This document shows, piece after piece, positions 1 to 5,968 of a stretch of DNA of 7,670 nt; the first letter of the stretch is position 1; every line of letters starts with the position of its first letter. Made by a program: the position numbers and the translations under genes. Source of the stretch: Bacillota bacterium (GTDB taxonomy: Bacteria > Bacillota_A > Clostridia > Acetivibrionales > DUMB01); the NCBI GenBank assembly GCA_023621975.1, contig JAMOAC010000123.1, forward strand, positions 1-7,670. Direction: 5' to 3'. Below the pieces are notes generated by a model, which did no database searches, was not told the origin of the DNA, and saw only the letters and a list, made by a program, of their open reading frames with translations.

Positions 1-528
1 TATTTCATAAAAGATGCCGCTTTTTTCAAAAATGCGGCACTTTCGCTTATACCGGCAAAATGGAGAAATGAATTAATTGCCATGGGCAGGGAAATTAACG
101 GGGTTATATATAATTTTATACAGGGCCAGCTTTTAACGGCGATTATTATAGGTATTTTGGAAACGCTGGGGCTATTAATACTAAACGTAAAATATTCATT
201 CGTGCTGGGAATTATAGGTGGCATTGCCAACATAATACCTTATTTCGGACCGGTTATAGGTGCCATACCTGCCGTAGGCGTAGCCCTGCTGGATTCGCCC
301 ATTAAGGCGGTGTGGACTGCCTTGATGTTTATTATTGTCCAGCAAATTGACAATAATTTCATATCACCTAAAATTATCGAGGGAAGAGTCGGACTGCATC
401 CGGTAACAACAATAATCGTCGTTCTGGCTGGAGGCCAGTTCTTTGGCATACTGGGGATGCTTTTTGCAGTTCCTTTTGCCGCCATATTGAAATTAATTTT
501 TAAAAGGCTGGTTAATGCGATAGTATAG
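1..528 (+). CDS. AI-2E family transporter, C-terminal part (5' end outside window)
   Basis: The reading frame is open from the first base to the TAG at 526-528 and gives 175 residues, so this is the 3' half of a gene that begins upstream. The ATG at 82 is internal, because in-frame coding continues before it and no ribosome binding site precedes it. The product is a polytopic inner-membrane protein of the AI-2E exporter/PerM (YdbI, YtvI) family. Visible family signatures are the IPYFGPVIGAIPAV stretch, the QQIDNNFISPKI segment followed by VGLHP, and the closing hydrophobic run ending GMLFAVPFAAILK. Long hydrophobic segments alternate with short polar loops, as in the last transmembrane helices of the family. 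Members are usually around 340-400 residues, so roughly half is missing. Substrates of most Firmicute members are unknown; autoinducer-2 export or Na+/H+ antiport has been shown only for some. The family call is firm; the substrate is not. Confidence 0.93.
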   Translation, partial: YFIKDAAFFKNAALSLIPAKWRNELIAMGREINGVIYNFIQGQLLTAIIIGILETLGLLILNVKYSFVLGIIGGIANIIPYFGPVIGAIPAVGVALLDSPIKAVWTALMFIIVQQIDNNFISPKIIEGRVGLHPVTTIIVVLAGGQFFGILGMLFAVPFAAILKLIFKRLVNAIV

Positions 529-551
529 GAACTGAGAAATTTTAACGCTGA

Positions 552-578
552 TATAGTATAATGATGTTATAGTATAAT
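552..578 (+). promoter_or_regulatory. Duplicated TATAGTATAAT box, possible -10 elements
   Basis: The 11-mer TATAGTATAAT occurs twice, at 552-562 and 568-578, 16 bp apart. Each copy ends in a perfect TATAAT. No convincing -35 hexamer sits 16-18 bp upstream of either copy, so a promoter for the downstream kinase is only possible. If it is used, the kinase mRNA leader would be about 330 nt long and would include the tandem repeats. Confidence 0.3.
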
Positions 579-750
579 AGTATTGAAAACCTGCAAGGAA
601 GAGAGTATTTATAAGAAATGAACTGGCATCGGGCATAGGATCAAGTACAGGCAGTATAAGGGAGAGGGCAACAATATTGTAGAAGATCGCACAATTACCA
701 GGACATCATAATTCCAGAAAATAGTTCAATTATGAAGATAGAATAATTGT

Positions 751-839
751 AAAAGACAGCATAAACAGGATACGGCATTATGAATGGGATGCGGCATATG
801 AACAGGGTACAGCATAAGAATGGAATACAGCATGAGCAG
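751..839 (+). repeat. Degenerate 18-bp tandem repeat, about five copies
   Basis: Contiguous units align on a shared GCAT core: a shorter diverged copy at 751-766, then 767-785 (aggatacgGCATtatgaat), 786-803 (gggatgcgGCATatgaac), 804-821 (agggtacaGCATaagaat) and 822-839 (ggaatacaGCATgagcag). The cores start at 759, 775, 794, 812 and 830, so the period is 16-19 and mostly 18. An approximate unit is RGGRTACRGCATAAGAAT. Related fragments such as GTACAGGCAGTATAAG around 643-660 may be older decayed copies. The block ends about 80 bp before the kinase start. The function is unknown: it may be a minisatellite-like remnant or part of the mRNA leader. Confidence 0.6.
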
Positions 840-905
840 AGAAGATGTGCGGAATGAAAAAGGCAACAAATTTAATAAACGCAGGCTGTGAATGCGTAAA
901 GTTTT

Positions 906-913
906 AAGGGGGG
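906..913 (+). promoter_or_regulatory. Ribosome binding site fixing the kinase start at 919
   Basis: AAGGGGGG lies 5 nt before the ATG at 919. The in-frame ATG at 892 has no comparable site and would place this one inside the coding region, so 919 is preferred. Confidence 0.8.
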
Positions 914-918
914 AAAGC

Positions 919-2595
919 ATGCTTAGGCAGAATGAAGAGAAATTAATAAAGGTGTATTTCAAGCATAACGGAACTGAACGGCAGTTTCCTGTGGGGGTTT
1001 CTCTACTTGAGCTGGCTACGTCGTTTCAAAAGGATTTTATTTCGCAAATAGTTGCAGCAAAAGTTGATAATGATATAAAAGAATTGAATTATAAATTGGA
1101 TAAGGACTGTACGGTCCAGTTTATTGACCTCACAAACAGCGACGGAATGAGGATTTACAGAAGAAGCTTGTATTTTATCCTGGTCAAGGCAGTTTATGAC
1201 CTGTTTCCCGAAAGAAAGGTAGTGATAAACCATCCAATTAGCAAGGGAATGTACTGTGAAGTTGTAGGAGATACTCCACTTACCGAAGATGAAGTCAAAA
1301 GAATTGAAGCAAGAATGAGGGAGCTGGTTGATGCGTGTCTGCCTTTTGAAAGGCGTATATTGCCAATAGAAAAAGCAAGGGAAATATTTATAAAAAGCGG
1401 AAGGCTGGACAGACTTGGTGCAGTGGAGTACAGGCAGAAGCCATATGTTACTTTGTATAGCTGCGGAGGTTTTGAAGATTATTTCTACGGGTACATGACA
1501 CCTCACACCGGATATGTAAAACTTTTCAGCTTGGAGTATTACGCGCCGGGATTGATTTTAAGATATCCTGAAAAGACAGACCCTCACACAATCCCTGAAT
1601 TCCAGAGGCAGGAAAAGCTTTTCAACATATTTTCAGAGTATAAAAGGTGGATACGCATACTCGAAGTTGAAAATGTCGGTGCCCTTAACGAAATAATAAA
1701 AAAGGGCCGCATAGGGGAATTAATCAGAATAAATGAGGCTCTGCATGAGAAAAAAATAGCGCAGATTGCAGACATGATTACTGAGAGCAAAGACAACAAG
1801 CGTATAGTGCTGATATCAGGGCCGTCTTCATCGGGAAAGACAACATTTGCAAACAGGCTGGCAATACAGCTTAGGGTGAACGGAAAAAGGCCGGTAACCA
1901 TTTCAATGGATAATTATTTCCTGAACAGGGAAGATACACCGAGGGATGAAGACGGCGAATATGATTTTGAAGCTATCGAGGCTCTCGATGTGGAACTGTT
2001 CAACAGGCAGCTCAACGATTTGATTAATTCCCGTGAAGTGGAAATCCCTATTTATAATTTTATCAAGGGATGCAGGGAATGTGTCGGGCAAAAACTGCGA
2101 ATAGACGATGACCAGATCATTATTATCGAGGGAATACACGGATTGAATGAAAAGCTGACAAGCAGCATACCCAGGGAAAGAAAATTCAAGATATATGTCA
2201 GTGCGCTTACATCAATGAATATAGACGACCACAACAGGATTCCGACAACGGATACCAGAATGATCAGGCGTATTGTCAGGGACTATAAATTCAGGGGAAG
2301 CAGTGCCCTCAGCACCATCAAGCGCTGGCCGTCAGTGCGAAGGGGAGAAAAAAGGAATATATTTCCATTCCAGGAAGAGGCGGACATCATGTTCAATTCT
2401 GCATTAATTTATGAACTTGGAGTGCTGAAGCCCTTTGCAGAACCTCTTCTTGCGGAAATTGACAATTCTTACGAAGAGTATTCCGAAGCAAAGAGGCTTA
2501 TAGAATTTTTAAGCTACTTTTTGCCTGTTGAGCCAGATGAGATTCCATCAAATTCAATACTCAGGGAGTTTATAGGCGGGAGCTGCTTTTATTGA
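919..2595 (+). CDS. Nucleoside kinase (uridine kinase/PRK family) with N-terminal TGS/SAD region
   Basis: This 558-residue cytoplasmic protein joins a threonyl-tRNA-synthetase-like N-terminus to a P-loop kinase. Residues about 10-72 resemble a TGS domain, and about 73-210 the ThrRS second additional domain. Where ThrRS has its editing HxxxH, this protein has R82 and F86, so tRNA editing chemistry is unlikely. The kinase half has Walker A GPSSSGKT at 301-308, the uridine-kinase-like segment MDNYFLNREDTPRDEDGEYD shortly after, and a hydrophobic strand plus EGIHG at 400-408. The C-terminal DDHNRIPTTDTRMIRRIVRD and FPFQEEADIMFNSALIYELG segments are typical of this Firmicute/Thermotogae family of about 550 residues. 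Such proteins are annotated as uridine kinase-related and presumably phosphorylate a nucleoside with NTP; the true substrate and the role of the TGS part are not settled. It appears monocistronic, with a hairpin 34 bp after the stop. The domain call is firm, the substrate inferred. Confidence 0.92.
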   Translation: MLRQNEEKLIKVYFKHNGTERQFPVGVSLLELATSFQKDFISQIVAAKVDNDIKELNYKLDKDCTVQFIDLTNSDGMRIYRRSLYFILVKAVYDLFPERKVVINHPISKGMYCEVVGDTPLTEDEVKRIEARMRELVDACLPFERRILPIEKAREIFIKSGRLDRLGAVEYRQKPYVTLYSCGGFEDYFYGYMTPHTGYVKLFSLEYYAPGLILRYPEKTDPHTIPEFQRQEKLFNIFSEYKRWIRILEVENVGALNEIIKKGRIGELIRINEALHEKKIAQIADMITESKDNKRIVLISGPSSSGKTTFANRLAIQLRVNGKRPVTISMDNYFLNREDTPRDEDGEYDFEAIEALDVELFNRQLNDLINSREVEIPIYNFIKGCRECVGQKLRIDDDQIIIIEGIHGLNEKLTSSIPRERKFKIYVSALTSMNIDDHNRIPTTDTRMIRRIVRDYKFRGSSALSTIKRWPSVRRGEKRNIFPFQEEADIMFNSALIYELGVLKPFAEPLLAEIDNSYEEYSEAKRLIEFLSYFLPVEPDEIPSNSILREFIGGSCFY

Positions 2596-2628
2596 CAAAT
2601 GCTTTTATTACAAATATTAAAAAATAGA

Positions 2629-2657
2629 AAAGGATGAGACTTTATGCCTCATCCTTT
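2629..2657. terminator. Bidirectional rho-independent terminator between convergent genes
   Basis: A perfect 10-bp stem, AAAGGATGAG (2629-2638) with CTCATCCTTT (2648-2657), encloses a 9-nt loop. On the + strand it is followed by a T-rich run (ATTTCTTGTCATTTATTT). On the - strand it is followed by TTTCTATTTTTTAATA. It can therefore end both the kinase transcript and the convergent DUF1540 transcript. Confidence 0.85.
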
Positions 2658-2669
2658 ATTTCTTGTCAT

Positions 2670-2846
2670 TTATTTATTGGTATCCGGTGTAAATGTAGCA
2701 CAGTCAGTATCCTGCGTATTTGATGCGTTCCTGGGTTGGATTTCTATCATTTCAGCTGCACAGTGGTCACCGTTCATATAATAGTAGCAGGTATTTACAA
2801 CGCACTTGATTCCGGTGTTCGGCCTGTTCATTTTATTTACGCGCAT
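2670..2846 (-). CDS. DUF1540 domain-containing small cysteine protein
   Basis: This gene encodes 58 residues. The start at 2846 is chosen because GGGAGGT (on the - strand, positions 2859-2853) lies 6 nt upstream; the longer frame from 2888 reads through that site. After a short basic N-terminus, the protein has the DUF1540 pattern: IKCVVNTCYYYMNGDHC, then a spacer of about 20 residues rich in Glu, Gln, Asn and Ser, and a closing DCATF. The four cysteines in this spacing suggest metal binding or disulfides, but no function is established for the domain that I can state with confidence. There is no signal peptide or membrane segment. It is transcribed convergently to the kinase, shares its terminator, and diverges from xylB. 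No neighbour suggests a partner. Confidence 0.85.
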   Translation of the reverse strand: MRVNKMNRPNTGIKCVVNTCYYYMNGDHCAAEMIEIQPRNASNTQDTDCATFTPDTNK

Positions 2847-2977
2847 AAAGTTACCTCCCTTGGATTTAAACAAAGAATTTGAATACACTAATTAGTATCA
2901 TTTAAAATTGCAATATTTATTCCGGATTATATAGTCATATTGAAATTTTTATGGCAGGTGCAGTAAGACAGTTGACT

Positions 2978-2994
2978 ATAAAATGGCATTTTAT
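2978..2994. promoter_or_regulatory. Perfect 17-bp inverted repeat, candidate operator upstream of xylB
   Basis: ATAAAATG and CATTTTAT are exact inverted complements around one central G. The repeat lies 12 bp upstream of the -35 box of the xylB promoter, and a TTGACT hexamer (2972-2977) abuts its left side. The size suits a dimeric DNA-binding protein, and the ROK regulator encoded in the same operon is the obvious candidate. The sequence is AT-rich and does not match the Bacillus XylR operator as I recall it, so assignment to that protein is inference. Confidence 0.4.
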
Positions 2995-3006
2995 GAAAAT
3001 ATTTTA

Positions 3007-3035
3007 TTGTATATGTGGTAACTTTATAATATAAT
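3007..3035 (+). promoter_or_regulatory. Sigma-A promoter for xylB-ROK operon
   Basis: The -35 box TTGTAT (3007-3012) and the perfect -10 box TATAAT (3030-3035) are separated by 17 bp. Transcription would start near 3042, giving a leader of about 130 nt. A second overlapping TATAAT lies at 3025-3030. It is the best promoter match upstream of xylB. Confidence 0.6.
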
Positions 3036-3171
3036 ATTATTAAGTCAGGAATACAACCATTCAGTGATCCGGAAAAAGATTAAGCGTAGCTTTATCCTGT
3101 CAATTGACTTCTGTGTGTTGCCTGAAAATTATCGGCTGTATGTAAATTTTTTAAAAAACGGGGGGAATAGT

Positions 3172-4704
3172 ATGGCATTTTTACTGGGAATCGATATCGG
3201 GACATCCGGAACGAAAACGGTATTATTTGATGAAAGAGGTAATACTATAGCCAGTGCTACTGAAGAGTATCCTCTTTATCAACCCAATGTGGGATGGGCT
3301 GAACAGGATCCTGAAGACTGGTGGAAGGCTACGTACATGTCCATAAGAGCGGTGATTTCAAAAAGCGGAGTCAATCCACAGGACATTAAGGGTATCGGCC
3401 TATCCGGTCAGATGCATGGTGCGGTATTGTTGGACGCTGAAAACAGGGTGTTACGAAAAGCTATAATCTGGTGTGACCAAAGAAGCGCTGCCGAATGCGA
3501 AGAGATAACATCCAGAGTAGGCAAACAGAGGCTTATAGAGATTACTGCCAATCCTGCCCTGACAGGCTTTACTGCCTCTAAAATATTATGGGTAAGAAAC
3601 CATGAACCGGAAATCTATGAAAAAGTGAGAAAAATATTGCTGCCGAAGGATTATGTAAGGTTCAGGCTCACGGGAGAATTTGCCACCGAAGTTTCTGACG
3701 CAAGCGGAATGCAGTTAATGAACATACCGGAAAGATGCTGGAGCAGCGAAGTACTGGAGAAACTTGAAATAGATAGAAGTTTCCTCGCTGACCTGTATGA
3801 ATCCCAGGAAGTGACCGGAAAAATTACCAGACAGGCAGCAGAGTTAACAGGCCTTGCAGAAGGTACGCCTGTTGTAGGCGGAGCCGGGGACCAGGCAGCC
3901 GGAGCTGTAGGAAACGGAATTGTAAAACCGGGTGTTATTTCCTCTACCATTGGTACATCAGGTGTTGTATTTGCATATTCAGAGAAGGTAAACATCGACC
4001 CGCTGGGAAGAGTTCACACTTTCTGCCATGCTATACCTGATACATGGCATATCATGGGCGTAACACAGGGAGCCGGCCTGTCGCTGAAGTGGTTCAGGGA
4101 TAATTTCTGTGTTGAAGAGAAGAGAGTTGCCGAACTAATGGACATAGACCCTTATGTACTCATGGATAAGGAAGCGGAGAAGGTTGAGGCTGGATGTTCA
4201 GGTTTAATCTACCTCCCATATATGATGGGTGAAAGGACACCGCATCTTGATCCGGATGCAAGGGGAGTTTTCTTCGGATTGTCAGCCAAACACGGAAAGC
4301 AGGATATGTTGAGAGCTATAATGGAAGGTGTTACATATAGCCTGCGGGATTGCCTTGAAATTATTAAGGAAATGAATATACCGGTGACTGAAGTAAGAGC
4401 GTCAGGCGGAGGAGGAAAGAGCAAACTCTGGAGGCAAATGCAGGCAGATGTGTTTAATGCAGATATAGCCACCATCAATTCAAGCGAAGGTCCTGCACTT
4501 GGAGTTGCACTGCTTGCAGGTGTCGGCACAGGTGTATATGATAACGTGGTACAGGCATGTGAAGCGGCAATAAAAGTTACAGGCATCCAAAAAGCAGACA
4601 AAGATATGCATGAGAAGTATAACAAATTCTATAAGATATACAGGCAGTTGTATAATTCACTGAAACAGGACTTTAAAGATCTTGCATCAATTGTAAATGC
4701 ATAA
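3172..4704 (+). CDS. xylB: Xylulokinase (FGGY family carbohydrate kinase)
   Basis: This 510-residue cytoplasmic enzyme should phosphorylate D-xylulose with ATP to D-xylulose 5-phosphate, feeding the pentose phosphate pathway. The start at 3172 follows a G-tract ribosome binding site (3160-3165) and gives the standard MAFLLGIDIGTSGTK N-terminus; an extension to the GTG at 3064 is unsupported. Visible FGGY motifs are the phosphate-1 loop GIDIGTSGTK near residue 6, the substrate loop SGQMHG at 78-83, WCDQRS soon after, the DYVRFRLTGE segment, and GAGDQAAGAVGNG with the predicted catalytic base Asp240. The C-terminal half has STIGTSGVV, YMMGERTPHLDPDARG and the adenosine motif ASGGGGKSKLWRQMQADVFN. 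Length and motif order are normal, with no sign of truncation. It is the first gene of a two-gene unit and overlaps the ROK gene by 8 bp. Xylulose is the best substrate guess from the QMHG loop, although no xylose isomerase lies in the window and another ketopentose cannot be excluded. Confidence 0.93.
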   Translation: MAFLLGIDIGTSGTKTVLFDERGNTIASATEEYPLYQPNVGWAEQDPEDWWKATYMSIRAVISKSGVNPQDIKGIGLSGQMHGAVLLDAENRVLRKAIIWCDQRSAAECEEITSRVGKQRLIEITANPALTGFTASKILWVRNHEPEIYEKVRKILLPKDYVRFRLTGEFATEVSDASGMQLMNIPERCWSSEVLEKLEIDRSFLADLYESQEVTGKITRQAAELTGLAEGTPVVGGAGDQAAGAVGNGIVKPGVISSTIGTSGVVFAYSEKVNIDPLGRVHTFCHAIPDTWHIMGVTQGAGLSLKWFRDNFCVEEKRVAELMDIDPYVLMDKEAEKVEAGCSGLIYLPYMMGERTPHLDPDARGVFFGLSAKHGKQDMLRAIMEGVTYSLRDCLEIIKEMNIPVTEVRASGGGGKSKLWRQMQADVFNADIATINSSEGPALGVALLAGVGTGVYDNVVQACEAAIKVTGIQKADKDMHEKYNKFYKIYRQLYNSLKQDFKDLASIVNA

Positions 4705-5893
4705 GGGGGAAAAAACCATCGTAAGAACAGGTAACAACAGGTTTTTAAAAGAGTACAATCAGGCAGGCGTATTGGACTTGATACGCCTGCATGGCACTTT
4801 ATCCAGGGCTGAAATATCCAACTTGACCGGCTTGTCGCCTACTGCTGTCGGCAAGATAGTATCTGCCCTTATTGAAAAAGGATATATCCATGAGGTGGGA
4901 GAAGGAAAGTCAAGTGGTGGCAGAAGGCCAATTCTTCTGGAATTGATGCCTCGCTCCTTTTTTTCAGTTGGCATTGATTTGGATGTAAGCGGAATAAGGA
5001 TTGTCATTATTGACATAACAGGATCCGTTATTTACCGTTCTTTTTATTCATTTAACAATGTCGGTGACAGGCGGTCTTTTTCCGACGTTATCAAAAGGGT
5101 GAAAGATATTTGTGAAAAGGCAGTATGTGAATTAAAAATAGGTTTTGAAAAAATACTTGGGATTGGTATTTCCGTTCCCGGGATTGTTGATCCAAAAAAC
5201 AGGAAAATTATTTCCGCCCCCAATATGAAATGGAAGGATATATGTTTGGAAGCATATCTCAATGAGAATTTCAACGTCCCCGTACATGTTGAAAATGAGG
5301 CAATGGCCTCTGCAATTTGTGAAAACTGGATTGGCTGCTGCCGTGACTTGCGTGACTTTGTCTGTATAAATATAGGTACGGGAATCGGTTCAGGAATATT
5401 TGCGGGCGGAAAGCTGTACAGAGGTGTTGGAGGCAGCGCCGGTGAAATAGGGCATATTGTAGTGAATGAAAATGGGCCGAAATGCGGATGCGGTAATTAC
5501 GGATGCCTTGAAACTATGGCTTCCATTGCAAGCATCATGGAAAAGGTAAAAAAACTTCCGACATACGGCAATATGGATATTGATTTTGATGCCGTGGTAA
5601 AGGCTGCAAGAGACGGGGATGAGGAAGTGAAAAAAATACTGTCGGAATCGGCCAAATACCTTGGAATTGCCATTTCATACATTGTAAATGTATTAAACCC
5701 TTCAAAAATTGTTCTTGGCAGGGAATTTGTCAAATATGCAGAATTAGTGACTGACTATATAAAAAATATTGTAAAATGCAAGGCCTTAAAGCATCCGGAG
5801 TCCTGCCTGGAAATAGCGGTTTCAGAAATAGGTGAGGATTCTTCCGCTCTGGTCGCTTCAATTATACCTTTGAAGATTTTGTTCTGTAGATAG
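4697..5893 (+). CDS. ROK family transcriptional regulator (XylR-like repressor)
   Basis: This protein of 398 residues (from ATG 4697) has an N-terminal winged helix (about 20-75; LSRAEISNLTGLSPTAVGKI as the helix-turn-helix, SGGRRP as the wing end) and a ROK sugar-binding domain. The ROK part shows GIGISVPGIVD, IGTGIGSGIFAGGKLYRG, GEIGH with His253, and the zinc motif CGCGNYGCLE at 263-272. Two features argue against kinase activity: the phosphate loop reads DLDVSG instead of DxGGT, and the usual catalytic Asp is Glu201 in ENEAMAS, as in XylR-type repressors. It most likely binds DNA without sugar and releases it on binding xylose or a related ligand, controlling its own operon. The ATG overlaps the xylB stop (ATGCATAA), implying translational coupling. 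However, the only good ribosome binding site (4703-4709) lies inside the frame, 8 nt before an in-frame ATC at 4718. The true start is therefore uncertain. Confidence 0.9.
   Translation: MHKGEKTIVRTGNNRFLKEYNQAGVLDLIRLHGTLSRAEISNLTGLSPTAVGKIVSALIEKGYIHEVGEGKSSGGRRPILLELMPRSFFSVGIDLDVSGIRIVIIDITGSVIYRSFYSFNNVGDRRSFSDVIKRVKDICEKAVCELKIGFEKILGIGISVPGIVDPKNRKIISAPNMKWKDICLEAYLNENFNVPVHVENEAMASAICENWIGCCRDLRDFVCINIGTGIGSGIFAGGKLYRGVGGSAGEIGHIVVNENGPKCGCGNYGCLETMASIASIMEKVKKLPTYGNMDIDFDAVVKAARDGDEEVKKILSESAKYLGIAISYIVNVLNPSKIVLGREFVKYAELVTDYIKNIVKCKALKHPESCLEIAVSEIGEDSSALVASIIPLKILFCR
4703..4709 (+). promoter_or_regulatory. Strong ribosome binding site inside the ROK start region
   Basis: AAGGGGG overlaps the xylB stop codon. 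It lies downstream of the ATG at 4697 and 8 nt upstream of the in-frame ATC at 4718. No other Shine-Dalgarno-like sequence sits at proper distance from ATG 4697. No ATG, GTG or TTG in the ROK frame lies within normal reach downstream. Either the ATG is used by reinitiation after xylB, or ATC is a rare start codon. Confidence 0.6.
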
Positions 5894-5899
5894 TATAAT
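5870..5899 (+). promoter_or_regulatory. Putative sigma-A promoter for the stalk-domain protein gene
   Basis: TTGAAG (5870-5875) and a perfect TATAAT (5894-5899), 18 bp apart, predict a start near 5906 and a leader of about 63 nt before the ATG at 5969. The -35 box lies within the last codons of the ROK gene. A second TTGACT at 5901 has only a weak -10 partner (TATGTA, 5924-5929). No terminator hairpin is seen between the ROK stop and this gene, so read-through from the operon is also possible. Confidence 0.5.
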
Positions 5900-5953
5900 A
5901 TTGACTGTTATTAAATACAAATATATGTAATTATATCCTGCTATATTTTTATG

Positions 5954-5960
5954 AAAGGAG
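5954..5960 (+). promoter_or_regulatory. Ribosome binding site fixing the start at 5969
   Basis: AAAGGAG lies 8 nt before the ATG at 5969. The in-frame ATG at 5951 overlaps this site and has none of its own. The start at 5969 also gives an ordinary signal peptide. Confidence 0.8.
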
Positions 5961-5968
5961 TTATTATT

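Larger units (their letters stand above)
529..918. other. Gene-poor spacer between transporter and kinase (about 390 bp)
   Basis: No ORF of normal size with a ribosome binding site is present on either strand. The spacer holds a duplicated TATAGTATAAT box just after the transporter, a stretch without recognisable features (about 585-750), and a degenerate tandem repeat block (751-839). No clear terminator hairpin follows the transporter stop codon. The only small frame of note is 780-857 (+), 25 codons, which runs through the repeats and is probably fortuitous. I recognise no riboswitch or T-box signature. Confidence 0.6.
2847..3171. other. Divergent intergenic region between DUF1540 gene and xylB (325 bp)
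   Basis: This AT-rich region carries control sequences for both flanking genes. For xylB it holds a sigma-A promoter (3007-3035) and a perfect 17-bp inverted repeat (2978-2994), followed by a leader of about 130 nt. For the DUF1540 gene, the - strand shows a TATAAT (complement of 2926-2931) without a good -35, and a possible sporulation-type pair, GGAATA (2923-2918) and GATACTA (2899-2893), 18 bp apart. The palindrome ACTAATTAGT lies at 2887-2896. No ORF with a ribosome binding site is present. The GTG at 3064 in frame with xylB has no such site. Confidence 0.6.

Noticed and set aside
780..857. 25-codon ORF through the tandem repeats as a real small gene
   Set aside because: Only a weak AGGA precedes its ATG, and its periodic peptide is explained by the 18-bp repeat. 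It is kept as an observation, not as a gene.
1003..1506. Open frame of 167 codons on the - strand within the kinase gene
   Set aside because: It lies opposite the conserved TGS/SAD region; the translation is low-complexity and resembles no family I know.
2847..2888. Longer DUF1540 protein starting at 2888
   Set aside because: The extra 14 residues read through the GGGAGGT ribosome binding site of the start at 2846 and lie outside the domain.
3064..3171. N-terminal extension of xylulokinase from the GTG at 3064
   Set aside because: There is no ribosome binding site at 3064. The extension has no FGGY homology, while the ATG at 3172 has a strong site and gives the family N-terminus.
3036..3171. 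Riboswitch or attenuator in the xylB leader
   Set aside because: Only a short 4-bp stem (AAGC/GCTT near 3082-3092) is visible, with no terminator-like hairpin and no known aptamer signature.
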